DNA of 64,000 bases from Actinomycetota bacterium (GTDB lineage Bacteria; Actinomycetota; Acidimicrobiia; Acidimicrobiales; MedAcidi-G1): positions 1 through 64,000 of the forward strand of contig JACNKQ010000044.1 in the NCBI GenBank assembly GCA_014381945.1, written 5' to 3'. Below the pieces are notes generated by a model that saw only the letters and a list, made by a program, of their open reading frames with translations, had not been told where the DNA came from and did not search any database. Position numbers and translations under genes: made by a program. Each line of letters begins with the position of its first letter. Positions within the stretch are counted from its first letter, which is position 1. Shown here piece by piece: positions 1 through 8,406 of the stretch.

Positions 1-839
1 ACGAGGAACTCGACCGTGCCGGCGTTCGTGTAGCCGCAACCGAGGGCGACCTTCAGCGCCGCCTCGCCCATCGCCCGCCGGAGGTCGTCGGAGAGCCCGG
101 GTGCCGGCGCCTCCTCGATCAGCTTCTGGTGGCGACGCTGGGCCGAGCAGTCCCGGTCGCCGAGGTAGACGGCGTTGCCGTGCGCGTCGGCGAGGACCTG
201 GACCTCGACGTGGCGCGGTGCCGTCAGGTATCGCTCCATGTAGATCTCGTCGCGGCCGAAGTAGGCCATCGACTCGCGTCGGGCCGAGTCGATGGATTCG
301 GAGATCGACGCCTCGTCGGCGACGACCTTCATCCCGCGCCCGCCGCCTCCGTAGGCGGCCTTTATGGCGATGGGGTAGCCGTGCTCGGTGCCGAAGGTCC
401 GGACCTGGTCCGGGTCGGTGGTGAGGTCGGTGGTGCCCGTTACACCGAGGACACCGACCTGTTCGGCGGCGATGCGGGCGCTGATCTTGTCGCCCATGAC
501 CTCGATGGCCTCCGGCGGCGGGCCGATGAAGGTGACCCCCCGTTCGGTGATCGCCCGGGCGAAGTCGGCGTTTTCGGAGAAGAACCCGTAGCCGGGGTGC
601 ACGGCGTCGGCCCCGCTGCGCCCGATGGCTTCGAGGATGGCGTCGGTGTCGAGATAGCTCTCGGCTGCAGTCCGGCCACCGAGCGCATATGCCTCGTCGG
701 CGAGGCGCACGTGGAGGGCGTCGTGGTCGAGTTCCGAGTAGACGGCGACGGTGGCGATGCCGAGGTCGCGACATGCCCGGACGACCCGGACGGCGATCTC
801 GCCACGGTTTGCGATCAGAACCTTGGTGAACACGGCCAT
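1..839 (-). CDS. accC: Biotin carboxylase subunit of acyl-CoA carboxylase (3' part outside window)
   Basis: Carboxylates biotin on the carrier protein with ATP and bicarbonate, the first half-reaction of acetyl/propionyl-CoA carboxylase in the cytoplasm. The reading frame is open from an ATG at 839 to the window edge, giving about 279 residues. The N-terminus reads [20 protein letters not shown], the classic biotin-carboxylase start, followed by [10 protein letters not shown] and the ATP-grasp glycine loop [12 protein letters not shown], then [20 protein letters not shown]. In actinobacteria such subunits often continue into a biotin carrier domain (AccA3 type); that part cannot be seen here. 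It lies back to back with the biotin ligase that would biotinylate its carrier, which supports the call. No clear promoter box was found for this strand. Confidence 0.95.
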   Translation of the reverse strand, partial: MAVFTKVLIANRGEIAVRVVRACRDLGIATVAVYSELDHDALHVRLADEAYALGGRTAAESYLDTDAILEAIGRSGADAVHPGYGFFSENADFARAITERGVTFIGPPPEAIEVMGDKISARIAAEQVGVLGVTGTTDLTTDPDQVRTFGTEHGYPIAIKAAYGGGGRGMKVVADEASISESIDSARRESMAYFGRDEIYMERYLTAPRHVEVQVLADAHGNAVYLGDRDCSAQRRHQKLIEEAPAPGLSDDLRRAMGEAALKVALGCGYTNAGTVEFL

Positions 840-844
840 ATGGT
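839..844 (+). promoter_or_regulatory. Putative -10 box of birA (leaderless)
   Basis: TATGGT followed by 7 bases and an in-frame ATG at 852. The box shares base 839 with the start codon of the divergent accC, so the two start regions overlap. Confidence 0.45.
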
Positions 845-851
845 TACCCGA

Positions 852-1667
852 ATGACGGGCATTCCGTACAAACCATCCGGGAATCCCGTTTCGGACCCGA
901 ACGTGCAGCGCTTCGGCCCGGTGCGCCATGTCGAACAGACCGGGTCCACGAACGCCGACCTGGTCGCCTGTGCCGGGGCCTCCGGGGACGGCACCGTGCT
1001 CGTTGCCGGCCACCAGACAGCGGGCCGTGGGCGGCTGGATCGCCGTTGGGAGGCGCCGCCGGACGCCAACCTGCTCATGTCGGTGCTGCTGCGACCGACC
1101 GGTGGGCCCGACCGACTCCCGCTGGTCACCTCCACGCTGGCGGTCGCCGTCGTCGACGCCCTGGACGACCTGATCTGCGACCAGGGGCCGACCGTCCGGA
1201 TCAAGTGGCCCAACGACGTCCTGCTCGTCGACGGCGACAGGTCGGGGAAGGTGGCCGGCATCCTCGCCGAACTGGTCGACGGCGATCCACCGGCGGTCGT
1301 CGTGGGCATGGGCCTCAACGTCGGTTGGCCGGGACCGGGCGACGAAGGCCCACCGGGCGCCACGTCCCTGGCAGCGACAGGCCTCGGAATCGACCCGAGG
1401 AGCCTGTGGGATCCCGTCCTCTCGTCCTTCGGACACTGGCTCGGCGTCCTCGAGGCCCCGGGGGGCGTCGAGGCGATGCGGCTCGAGCACCTGGCGCGGT
1501 CGGCGACCATGGGACAGGAAGTGCGGATCGAGTCACCGTCCGGTGCGGTCGAGGGGACCGCCGTCGACCTCACGACCGACGGCGCGCTGGTCGTCGAGGT
1601 CGAAGGGAACCGGCAGGAGTTCCGCTCTGGCGATGTCGTCCACCTCCGGCCCATCGGCCGGGACTGA
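852..1667 (+). CDS. birA: Biotin-[acetyl-CoA-carboxylase] ligase
   Basis: Activates biotin with ATP and attaches it to the biotin carrier domain of acyl-CoA carboxylases. Visible family motifs are GSTNAD (residues about 31-36), the biotinyl-AMP loop GRGR (58-61), KWPNDV (118-123) and a C-terminal SH3-like domain (about 220-271). There is no N-terminal winged-helix domain, so this is a monofunctional ligase rather than a repressor. The start at 852 was chosen because a TATGGT box sits 7 bases upstream. An ATG at 840 would abut the accC start, and a GTG at 903 is a shorter alternative that fits the family length. The gene is divergent from accC and convergent with the aminotransferase 15 bases downstream. 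Confidence 0.93.
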   Translation: MTGIPYKPSGNPVSDPNVQRFGPVRHVEQTGSTNADLVACAGASGDGTVLVAGHQTAGRGRLDRRWEAPPDANLLMSVLLRPTGGPDRLPLVTSTLAVAVVDALDDLICDQGPTVRIKWPNDVLLVDGDRSGKVAGILAELVDGDPPAVVVGMGLNVGWPGPGDEGPPGATSLAATGLGIDPRSLWDPVLSSFGHWLGVLEAPGGVEAMRLEHLARSATMGQEVRIESPSGAVEGTAVDLTTDGALVVEVEGNRQEFRSGDVVHLRPIGRD

Positions 1668-1682
1668 ACCGGCAGGCCCGGA

Positions 1683-2534
1683 TCAGGGGTCCAGCGAGCG
1701 GGCACACAGGTCGGCGAACGCCGCCTGCGCCGCCTTGGTGACGGGTCCCGGCGCATCGGGAAGCACCAGATCATCGACGCGGGCGATGGCGCTCACGTCC
1801 CGGGTCGACGAGGTCAGAAACGCCTCGGAGGCCTGGGTGAATTCGTCGGGATCGACAGGCCGCTCGGTCACGGCCATCTCCTCGAGCAGGAGTTCGCGCG
1901 TGACCCCGGCGAGGCAACCCGATGAAAGCGGAGGCGTCACGAGTTCGCCGTCGACCACCAGGAACACGTTGGTCCCTGTTCCCTCGCACAGGTCGCCGGC
2001 CGTGTTGGCGAACAGCGCCTCCGAACACCCACGGTCGTGGGCGGCCTCGAGGGCGACGACGTTCTCGGCATACGAGGTCGTCTTGAGTCCGACCAGTGCA
2101 CCGTGTTCGTTTCGCGTCCACCGGCAGAGGTGGACGGCCTCGGCAGGGGGCCAGGCCGACCCGGGTTCGGTGGCCACGATGAGGGTGCCCGGGCCGTCGC
2201 CACGCGACGAGCCGAGTGGGCCGATGCCACTCGACCAGGTGATTCGCAACTTTCCGCTGGTGGAATCTGCGTCGAGGACAGAGGCCACGGCGTCGCGGAT
2301 CCGGCCCTCGTCGGGAGGAAGCATTCCCATGCCGTCTGCGGAGAAGCGGAGGCGGCGGAGGTGCCGGGTGAGGGCGAAGGCGGTGCCGTCGACCACCTTC
2401 ATGGTCTCGAACACCCCGTCCCCGACCACGATGGCGTGGTCGTTGGCCGAGATCGCAGAACCTTCGACATCGGCCAGCAGCCGACCGTCGACCCAGACCA
2501 CGCCGGGTGACACGGGGATGGGCGGTTGCGGCAC
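1683..2534 (-). CDS. Class IV PLP aminotransferase (4-amino-4-deoxychorismate lyase-like)
   Basis: A fold-type IV PLP enzyme of 283 residues. The PLP lysine is K151 in GLKTTSYAENV, and the cofactor-binding CEGTGTNVF lies near residue 184. This family includes aminodeoxychorismate lyase (PabC, folate synthesis), D-amino-acid and branched-chain aminotransferases. The short length and the LKT motif favour PabC, but no pab genes are nearby, so substrate is uncertain. The start is a GTG with TAGCCT 6 bases upstream on the minus strand. It is transcribed alone, divergent from the LCP gene. Confidence 0.85.
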   Translation of the reverse strand: MPQPPIPVSPGVVWVDGRLLADVEGSAISANDHAIVVGDGVFETMKVVDGTAFALTRHLRRLRFSADGMGMLPPDEGRIRDAVASVLDADSTSGKLRITWSSGIGPLGSSRGDGPGTLIVATEPGSAWPPAEAVHLCRWTRNEHGALVGLKTTSYAENVVALEAAHDRGCSEALFANTAGDLCEGTGTNVFLVVDGELVTPPLSSGCLAGVTRELLLEEMAVTERPVDPDEFTQASEAFLTSSTRDVSAIARVDDLVLPDAPGPVTKAAQAAFADLCARSLDP

Positions 2535-2540
2535 CCGGGC

Positions 2541-2546
2541 AGGCTA
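2541..2546 (-). promoter_or_regulatory. Putative -10 box of the aminotransferase gene
   Basis: TAGCCT on the minus strand, 6 bases before the GTG start at 2534, predicting a leaderless transcript. Confidence 0.5.
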
Positions 2547-2577
2547 GGCCGCGACGGTCGACCGGGGGGTGCGCTGG

Positions 2578-2583
2578 TACCCT
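2578..2583 (+). promoter_or_regulatory. Putative -10 box of the LCP gene
   Basis: TACCCT, 6 bases before the GTG at 2590. It is divergent from the aminotransferase box, with only 31 bases between the two hexamers. Confidence 0.5.
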
Positions 2584-2589
2584 CCGGAC

Positions 2590-4230
2590 GTGACGTCGGC
2601 AACGGAGGCGGGACTGCGACGTACCTGGCCGCAGCGACTCCTGCTCGCGTCCAGCGTGGTGTTCGCCGTCTCGCTGCTCTACGTGACCGCCCGCCTCGAC
2701 CAGTTCGAGGAGTCGGTCAGCAGCATCATCCGGATCGACGTGCCCGCCGGCGTGCTGGCCGACCTGCCGGGAACCGAAGGCGCATCGACTGGCGGGCAGG
2801 GTTCGACGGGCGTTGATGGCTCCAACACACCGGGTTCCGAAACGGGCGACAGCGGCCGGGCAGAAGTCCCGGGCGACACGACGGGCGACGGCCAGGGGGA
2901 ACCCGACTCCACGCCCGTCTACGGCCCCGCAGGGCCGCCTCGCACCCTGCTCCTGATCGGAACCGACAGCGCTGTCGGCATGGATCCGAACGACCCTGCG
3001 GCCCAACGCGACACCACCAGCGGCGTGGCCCTCGCCGACGTCATCATGCTCGTCCGCATCGATCCGGGCCTCCGGCGGGCAGCGGTCCTGTCGATCCCCC
3101 GCGACCTCTACCTGCCCATCTACGTGGACGGCGTGCCCGTAAGGTCGGAGAAGTTGGCATCGTCGCTGATCGTCGGTGGCATCAGCCGGGGGGCCCCCAC
3201 TCTCGTCGAGACGATCAGCCGCAACTTCGACGTCCCGATCCACAACTTCGTGCTGCTCGACTTCACCGGCTTCGTGCAGGTCATCGACGAACTCGACGGC
3301 ATCCCGATGTGGTTCGACCAGCCGATACGCGATGTGGCGTCGGGCCTCTCGATCCCTGAGCCCGGATGCACGGTGCTCGACGGTTCGTCTTCGCTGGCCT
3401 TCGTGCGTAGCAGGAAGCTCGAGGCGTTCGTCGGCGGGCGTTGGCGCAGGGTCGGGGTGTCGAACGACCTCGAGCGCAACGATCGACAGCAGGATTTCAT
3501 CATCCTCGCCCTCGAACGCCTCGTGGACCGTGGCGCTCGGTCGGTCCTCGTCCGCAACGACCTCATCGAGGCGGGTTCCGATGCGGTGATCCTCGACGAA
3601 CGCCTCACGTTGCGCACCCTGCTCGACATCGGCAGGGCATTCGGAGACTTCGAGCCGACCGACCTCGAGCGCTACTCGTTGCCGGTCTTCGACGACCTGG
3701 TCGGCGAGTCGATGGTGCTGAGGTTGCGGGACGGTGACGAGGCCGAGGCGGCGTTCGACGTGTTCCGCGGCGTACAGATGCGTCCCGAGCAGGTCGAGGT
3801 GGTGCTCATCGACGGTCGGGACCCGGTGGTAGCAGACGCCGAGGAGGTCACGGTGGTCGACCAGTTGGCAGGTCGGGGGTTCGTGATCGGGGGAAGCCGG
3901 GGGGAGCGGACATCGCAGACGGTGATCCGCGTGGCCCCCCACCGGTTCGATGCCGCCGTGCTCGTTGCCCAGAGCCTCAGCCGGACGCCGCTTGTCGAGG
4001 TCGTCGACGGCCTTGGCGACTCGGTCGAACTCACCCTCGGTGACGACTTCGGCATCCTCCTGCTGGCGCCACGCGACCGGCTGGTGGTCGAAGCCGAGGC
4101 GAGGGCACAACTACCGGGGATCCTGCTCGAGGGCGAAGGTGCCACGGCAGTCGGTCGGGGCTGGTGGTCGATGCCGCGCATCACGGTCGACGTGGATGGC
4201 CGACCCCCGGAGGGGGAGTCCTGCCCATGA
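2590..4230 (+). CDS. LytR-CpsA-Psr (LCP) family glycopolymer ligase
   Basis: LCP enzymes move lipid-linked glycans (arabinogalactan, teichoic acid or capsule) onto peptidoglycan outside the membrane. The protein has 546 residues: a short basic cytoplasmic end, one membrane segment (about 16-35), a low-complexity Gly/Ser/Thr linker, then the LCP domain with TLLLIGTDSA, ADVIMLVRIDP, LSIPRDLYLP, and the conserved arginine in LAFVRSRK. A C-terminal LytR_C-like domain (TVIRVAPHRFDAA region) follows. The start at GTG 2590 fits a TACCCT box 6 bases upstream; an in-frame GTG at 2569 is the longer alternative. The stop overlaps the next start (ATGA), so it heads the glycosyltransferase block. Confidence 0.92.
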   Translation: MTSATEAGLRRTWPQRLLLASSVVFAVSLLYVTARLDQFEESVSSIIRIDVPAGVLADLPGTEGASTGGQGSTGVDGSNTPGSETGDSGRAEVPGDTTGDGQGEPDSTPVYGPAGPPRTLLLIGTDSAVGMDPNDPAAQRDTTSGVALADVIMLVRIDPGLRRAAVLSIPRDLYLPIYVDGVPVRSEKLASSLIVGGISRGAPTLVETISRNFDVPIHNFVLLDFTGFVQVIDELDGIPMWFDQPIRDVASGLSIPEPGCTVLDGSSSLAFVRSRKLEAFVGGRWRRVGVSNDLERNDRQQDFIILALERLVDRGARSVLVRNDLIEAGSDAVILDERLTLRTLLDIGRAFGDFEPTDLERYSLPVFDDLVGESMVLRLRDGDEAEAAFDVFRGVQMRPEQVEVVLIDGRDPVVADAEEVTVVDQLAGRGFVIGGSRGERTSQTVIRVAPHRFDAAVLVAQSLSRTPLVEVVDGLGDSVELTLGDDFGILLLAPRDRLVVEAEARAQLPGILLEGEGATAVGRGWWSMPRITVDVDGRPPEGESCP

Positions 4231-5327
4231 CCGGGGACCCGATCCGTGCAGCCCTCCTGCTGGAGCAGTGCTGGCACCGGGTTCCCGGCGGAACGGCGGT
4301 CGCCGCCGTCGAGCTGGCCCGGGCCATCGCACAACGCACCGACGTCGAGGTCGTCGGCATCGCAGCGGCGCACCGTGGCGGGCCCGTCGTCTTCCCGCCG
4401 GACGGCATCGAGATCGCCCACCTGCGCCTTCCGCGCCCCCTCCTCTACGAGTCCTGGGCCCGGCTGGGCCGTCCACGTGTCGATCGGCGGTGTGGAGGGC
4501 CCGACCTCGTACATGCCACCGGCGGTGCCGTGCCCGCCACCAGGGCGCCCCTCGTCGCCACGGTCCACGACCTGGCGTGGCGCCACCGGCCCGACCACTT
4601 CACCACCCGGGGCCGCCGGATGTTCGAGGCGTGGCTCGATGCGGCCGGTCGGGCCCGCTGCGTGCTGTGCCCGTCGGCTGCTACCGCCACCGACCTTGCG
4701 GATGCGGGCATCCCGACCGAGAGGATCCGCGTCGTGCCCCTGGGAGCAGACCTGCGACCGGCCGAACAGGCGGATGTCGAGGCCCTGCGGGTGAGGCACG
4801 GGCTGACAGGCAACGTCGTTCTCTGGGTGGGCGTGGCGGAACCCCGCAAGAACCTGGCAGTGCTCGCCGAGGCCATGGAAGCGGTCCCCGATGCGGTGCT
4901 GGTGATGGTGGGCGCACCCGGCTGGGGGGTCGACATCGTGAATCTCGTCAGACCGCTAGGCGAACGGGTCCGCATCGTCGGACCCGTCGACGACGCAGAG
5001 AAGCGGGCGTGGTACGCCCTCGCCGACGTGTTCGCCTTTCCCAGCCTGCTCGAGGGGTTCGGCCTCCCGGTCCTCGAGGCCATGGCCCAGGGGGCACCGG
5101 TCGTGACATCGGCCGGCACGTCCACCGAGGAGGTCGTCGGATCGGCCGGCATCGTCGTCCAACCATCGGACGTCGACGCCTGGACCGCTGCCATCCGCCA
5201 CCTGCTGGACGATCCCGACGAGGCTCGACGGCTGGGAGGATCCGGACGCTCCCGGGCTGCAGCCTTCACCTGGGACAGGACGGCGGCCGGAACGGTCGAC
5301 TGCTATCGGGAGGCACTTGCGGCATGA
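4227..5327 (+). CDS. GT4-family glycosyltransferase
   Basis: A GT-B fold retaining glycosyltransferase of 366 residues that moves a sugar from a nucleotide donor to a growing glycan. The N-terminal domain carries TVHDLAWRHRPD. The C-terminal donor domain has GVAEPRKNL and the EX7E motif EGFGLPVLE. No signal peptide or membrane segment is evident, so it acts on the cytoplasmic face. The ATG at 4227 overlaps the LCP stop by 4 bases. Its own stop overlaps the next glycosyltransferase in the same way, which points to translational coupling. Donor and acceptor cannot be told from sequence; mannosyl- or rhamnosyl-transfer would fit the GDP-sugar genes nearby. Confidence 0.9.
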   Translation: MTGDPIRAALLLEQCWHRVPGGTAVAAVELARAIAQRTDVEVVGIAAAHRGGPVVFPPDGIEIAHLRLPRPLLYESWARLGRPRVDRRCGGPDLVHATGGAVPATRAPLVATVHDLAWRHRPDHFTTRGRRMFEAWLDAAGRARCVLCPSAATATDLADAGIPTERIRVVPLGADLRPAEQADVEALRVRHGLTGNVVLWVGVAEPRKNLAVLAEAMEAVPDAVLVMVGAPGWGVDIVNLVRPLGERVRIVGPVDDAEKRAWYALADVFAFPSLLEGFGLPVLEAMAQGAPVVTSAGTSTEEVVGSAGIVVQPSDVDAWTAAIRHLLDDPDEARRLGGSGRSRAAAFTWDRTAAGTVDCYREALAA

Positions 5328-6427
5328 GGCACGTCGGGGTGAACCTGCTGTTTCTCGTACCCGGCCACGTGGGTGGCTCGGAGGAGTATGCGATCCGGAC
5401 GTTGCGGGCGTTCAGCCGCCATGGTCCCGACGACCTGAGACCGGTCCTATTCGTCCTCGAACCCTTTCTCGACGCCCACCCGGGGCTTGCCACCGAGTTC
5501 GACATCGAAGCCTGTCCCATCGACGGAGGCAACCGGCTCCGCAGGATCCTGGCCGAATCGACGTGGCTGTCGAAGCGCACCGACGGGCTCGCCGCCGTGC
5601 ACCACGTCGGTGGACGCATCCCGATGCGTACATCCAGGCCGGCGGTGGTCACCGTCCACGACCTGCAGCCGTTCGACCACCCCGAGCACTTCTCCGTCGT
5701 CAAGGAGGGCTTCCTGTCCTGGTCGGTCCCCCGGTCGCTCCGCCGCGCCGATGTCGTGGTCACCGTCAGCGACACCGTCGGCGAGCAGGTCGTACGGCAC
5801 TTCGGCGTCGATCCCGACCGGGTCGTGACCGTGACATCCGGCGTGGAGCGTGTGGCGGACCGCATGGCCGAGCCGGCATCGCCACCGGTCGTCATCTATC
5901 CGGCCGCCAGCTACCCGCACAAGAACCATTCGGTCCTCATCCGGGCGTTTGCCCGGATAGCCGACCTGCATCCGGAGGCGAGGCTCGTCCTGACCGGAGG
6001 CCCGGGACGTGGCGAAGGGACCCTGGTCGTCGCCGTCGAGGAATCTGGTGTCGCCGACCGGATCGAGCGAACCGGACGCATCCCCTCGGCCGAACTGGCG
6101 GAGCGGATGGCCGGCGCTTCGGTGCTGGCATTCCCTTCGCTCTACGAGGGCTTCGGGATCCCGGTACTCGAGGCGATGGCGGCCGGCATACCGGTCATCG
6201 TGGCAGGCGGAACACCGGCCGACGACGTGGCGGGCGGCGCCGGTTGGTCGATCGATGGCGACGACATCGAGGGCTGGGCAGAGGCGCTCGACAGGGCGCT
6301 CAGCGACGCCGAGGCACGTCGCACCGCCGCCGAGGCCGGGCTGCTACGGGCCGCACAGTTCTCCTGGGAGGCATCTGCCGAGCAGCTCGAGCGGGCGTGG
6401 CGCCTCGCCCTCGACACCGGCTCCTGA
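5324..6427 (+). CDS. GT4-family glycosyltransferase
   Basis: Second of three consecutive GT-B glycosyltransferases, 367 residues. It has the N-terminal glycine loop PGHVGGSEEYAIRTL, VTVHDLQPFDHPEH, the donor-domain opening YPAASYPHKNHSVLI and the EX7E motif EGFGIPVLE. The layout resembles mannosyltransferase WbdA/MtfB-like enzymes of polysaccharide clusters. The ATG at 5324 overlaps the preceding stop (ATGA). Six bases separate it from the third enzyme. Cytoplasmic, with specificity unknown. Confidence 0.9.
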   Translation: MRHVGVNLLFLVPGHVGGSEEYAIRTLRAFSRHGPDDLRPVLFVLEPFLDAHPGLATEFDIEACPIDGGNRLRRILAESTWLSKRTDGLAAVHHVGGRIPMRTSRPAVVTVHDLQPFDHPEHFSVVKEGFLSWSVPRSLRRADVVVTVSDTVGEQVVRHFGVDPDRVVTVTSGVERVADRMAEPASPPVVIYPAASYPHKNHSVLIRAFARIADLHPEARLVLTGGPGRGEGTLVVAVEESGVADRIERTGRIPSAELAERMAGASVLAFPSLYEGFGIPVLEAMAAGIPVIVAGGTPADDVAGGAGWSIDGDDIEGWAEALDRALSDAEARRTAAEAGLLRAAQFSWEASAEQLERAWRLALDTGS

Positions 6428-6433
6428 GCAGCC

Positions 6434-7660
6434 ATGCGCCTGCTGGTCATCACCCCCCACCTCAGCCCGGACACCGCACCCACCGGTGTCGTCGTGTCGC
6501 GCATCGTCGGGGAGTTCGCCGCAGCCGGCCACGACATACACGTGGTGACGTCGCTGCCGTGGTACCGGGAGCACCGGGTCGAGGAGGGGTGGCGGGGGCG
6601 CTTCCTCCGCAGGGGCGTCGAGGGGTCGGCCTCGGTCGTCCGCCTGCAGCCCTTCGCCGGCCGCAAGGAACGCCTCGTCGGCAGGGCACTCGGCTTTGCA
6701 GCGTTCTCCGGTGCGGCGGCTCTGGCCGCCGTCGCCGCCCGTGGCCCGTTCGACGCGGTCATGGCCCTGTCGCCGCCCCTGACCCTTGGCCCCGCAGGAT
6801 GGATCGCCGCCCGCCGCCACCGGTGCCCGCTGGTGCTCAACGTCCAGGACGTCTTTCCCGATGTCGCCATCGAGGTCGAGGCGATCACATCACCCCGTGC
6901 GATCAGGGCGTTCCGGTCCCTCGAACGCTTCAGCTACCGGAGATCCGACGCCGTCACGGTCCTGTCCGACGAACTGGCGGCGAACGTGGCGGGCAAGCTC
7001 TCCGGCTCGTCGGGCGACCCGCTCGTCCGGGTCATCCCCAACTTCGTCGACACCGAGACGATCCGTCCACTCGACCGCGACACCGCCTACCGGTCCGAAC
7101 TCGGACTCGGCGACCGGACGGTCGTGATGTACGCAGGCAACCTCGGCCATTCGCAGCCCCTGGGGATCATCGTCGAGGCGGCACGGCACCATCGGGACCG
7201 CGACGACATCGCCTACGTCATCAACGGCGGGGGCGTGGCCGCAGCGGAACTCAGCCGTGTCGCCCGGGACCTGCCGAACCTCACCGTCGTCGGCTACCAG
7301 CCCGCCGAACGGGTCCCCGAGGTCCTGGCCACCGCCGACGTGCACGTCGTGGCGCTGCGCCGCGGCCTGTCGGCCAGCAGCGTCCCGTCCAAGATGTACT
7401 CGATCCTGGCGGCAGGGCGCCCGCTGATAGCCAGCGTCGACGAGGGCAGCGAGGTCGCCCGGGTCGTCGGGGAGGCGGGCGCCGGGGTGGCGGTACCGCC
7501 GGAGGACGCCGGGGCGTTCATCGCAGCAGTCGAGGAACTGGCCGGTGATGCCGCCGCACGGGCGACCATGGGAACATCCGGACGCGCCTGGGCGCAGCAG
7601 TGGGCGTCACCGCGATCCGTCGCCGAGGCCCACATGCGGCTCATCGGCGAACTCCTGTAG
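6434..7660 (+). CDS. GT4-family glycosyltransferase, WbuB-like
   Basis: A 408-residue GT-B enzyme that resembles WbuB/WcaI-type transferases of O-antigen and colanic-acid clusters. It has the long N-terminal domain with VTSLPWYREHR, LNVQDVFPDVAIE, VIPNFVDTE, MYAGNLGHSQPL and the donor-site segment ASSVPSKMYSILAAGRP. It lacks the canonical EGFG EX7E and has the SK-M-S variant usual in this subfamily. It is the last gene of the LCP-GT block; 55 bases and a new promoter box follow. Confidence 0.88.
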   Translation: MRLLVITPHLSPDTAPTGVVVSRIVGEFAAAGHDIHVVTSLPWYREHRVEEGWRGRFLRRGVEGSASVVRLQPFAGRKERLVGRALGFAAFSGAAALAAVAARGPFDAVMALSPPLTLGPAGWIAARRHRCPLVLNVQDVFPDVAIEVEAITSPRAIRAFRSLERFSYRRSDAVTVLSDELAANVAGKLSGSSGDPLVRVIPNFVDTETIRPLDRDTAYRSELGLGDRTVVMYAGNLGHSQPLGIIVEAARHHRDRDDIAYVINGGGVAAAELSRVARDLPNLTVVGYQPAERVPEVLATADVHVVALRRGLSASSVPSKMYSILAAGRPLIASVDEGSEVARVVGEAGAGVAVPPEDAGAFIAAVEELAGDAAARATMGTSGRAWAQQWASPRSVAEAHMRLIGELL

Positions 7661-7700
7661 CGATGACGGGATCCGCCCGCTGAACCGGGACTGGTGCCGG

Positions 7701-7706
7701 TAGCGT
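7701..7706 (+). promoter_or_regulatory. Putative -10 box before the His-rich secreted protein gene
   Basis: TAGCGT, 9 bases before the ATG at 7716, so the leader would be at most a few bases. Confidence 0.45.
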
Positions 7707-7715
7707 GTCCGCCCG

Positions 7716-8396
7716 ATGGCACGTGGAGATTCAGGCAGGAAGGTTGCCCGCGCCGCCCGGGCGGGAGCCTCAGCCGGCACCGGAGAACGACGGGCGCTGG
7801 GCTTTCCCCTCGCGCTCGCCCTCGTAGTCGTCCTCGGCGTCTCCCTCGTTGCCTTCGCCCGCTCCGGACGCGAGGCGACGGCTGCTCCGCGGCTGGGCGA
7901 CCACTGGCACACGGCCTACGACATCTACGTCTGCGACACCTTCCGGGCCAAGATCGTCAACGAAAACGACCCCAACGGCATCCACACGCACGGCGACGGC
8001 CTCATGCACATCCACCCGTTCAACTCCCTCGCCTCCGGGAAGAACGCCACGATCGGTGAGTTCTTCAGGTCGTTCGGCGGGATGATCGACGACACCTCCA
8101 TCCGGCTCGACACGGGGGAGACGATCACCGAGGGGGCCGACTGCGGTGGAGAGCCGACCGTGCTGAAGGTGGCCCGCTTCGACGCCCAGGACCGCGACCG
8201 TGCCCCCCAGGTCATCACGGAGGGCCTCGACGCTGTCCGCTTCCTGAAGAACCTCGAGGCGATCACCATCGCCTTCGTGCCCGAGGGCGTCGAGCCGCCG
8301 CCGCCACGTGCCGAACGCTTCACGTTCCTCGAAACGGTGGATCCGCGGGCGATCTCGTCGGGAAACCCCGAAGTACCGACCACCACAGCCGGATAG
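7716..8396 (+). CDS. Conserved-looking membrane-anchored protein with His clusters, function unknown
   Basis: A protein of 226 residues. A basic cytoplasmic end is followed by one hydrophobic segment (about residues 29-47, FPLALALVVVLGVSLVAFA) and a soluble extracytoplasmic part. That part opens with GDHWHTAYDIYVCD and carries GIHTHGDGLMHIHPF, a cluster of histidines suited to metal binding, plus two cysteines (C in YVCD and in GADCGGEP) that could form a disulfide. It ends in a Thr-rich tail. No catalytic motif is recognised. It sits between the glycosyltransferases and the nucleotidyltransferase with its own promoter, so a role at the cell envelope is plausible but not shown. Confidence 0.8.
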   Translation: MARGDSGRKVARAARAGASAGTGERRALGFPLALALVVVLGVSLVAFARSGREATAAPRLGDHWHTAYDIYVCDTFRAKIVNENDPNGIHTHGDGLMHIHPFNSLASGKNATIGEFFRSFGGMIDDTSIRLDTGETITEGADCGGEPTVLKVARFDAQDRDRAPQVITEGLDAVRFLKNLEAITIAFVPEGVEPPPPRAERFTFLETVDPRAISSGNPEVPTTTAG

Positions 8397-8406
8397 GACG
8401 AGCGCC

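Noticed and set aside
129-851. Possible N-terminal extension of birA to a 512-residue protein
   Set aside because: The extra part is antisense to accC and has no DNA-binding domain; the ligase proper starts at 840-903.
1668-1682. Intrinsic terminator between birA and the aminotransferase
   Set aside because: Only 15 bases and no hairpin with a T-run. The other convergent gaps (18658-18673 and 10366-10369) likewise show none.
1771-4110. 779-codon open frame on the minus strand
   Set aside because: Antisense to the aminotransferase end and the LCP gene; no recognisable motifs, and the plus-strand LCP gene explains the stretch. Long antisense frames are expected at this GC content.
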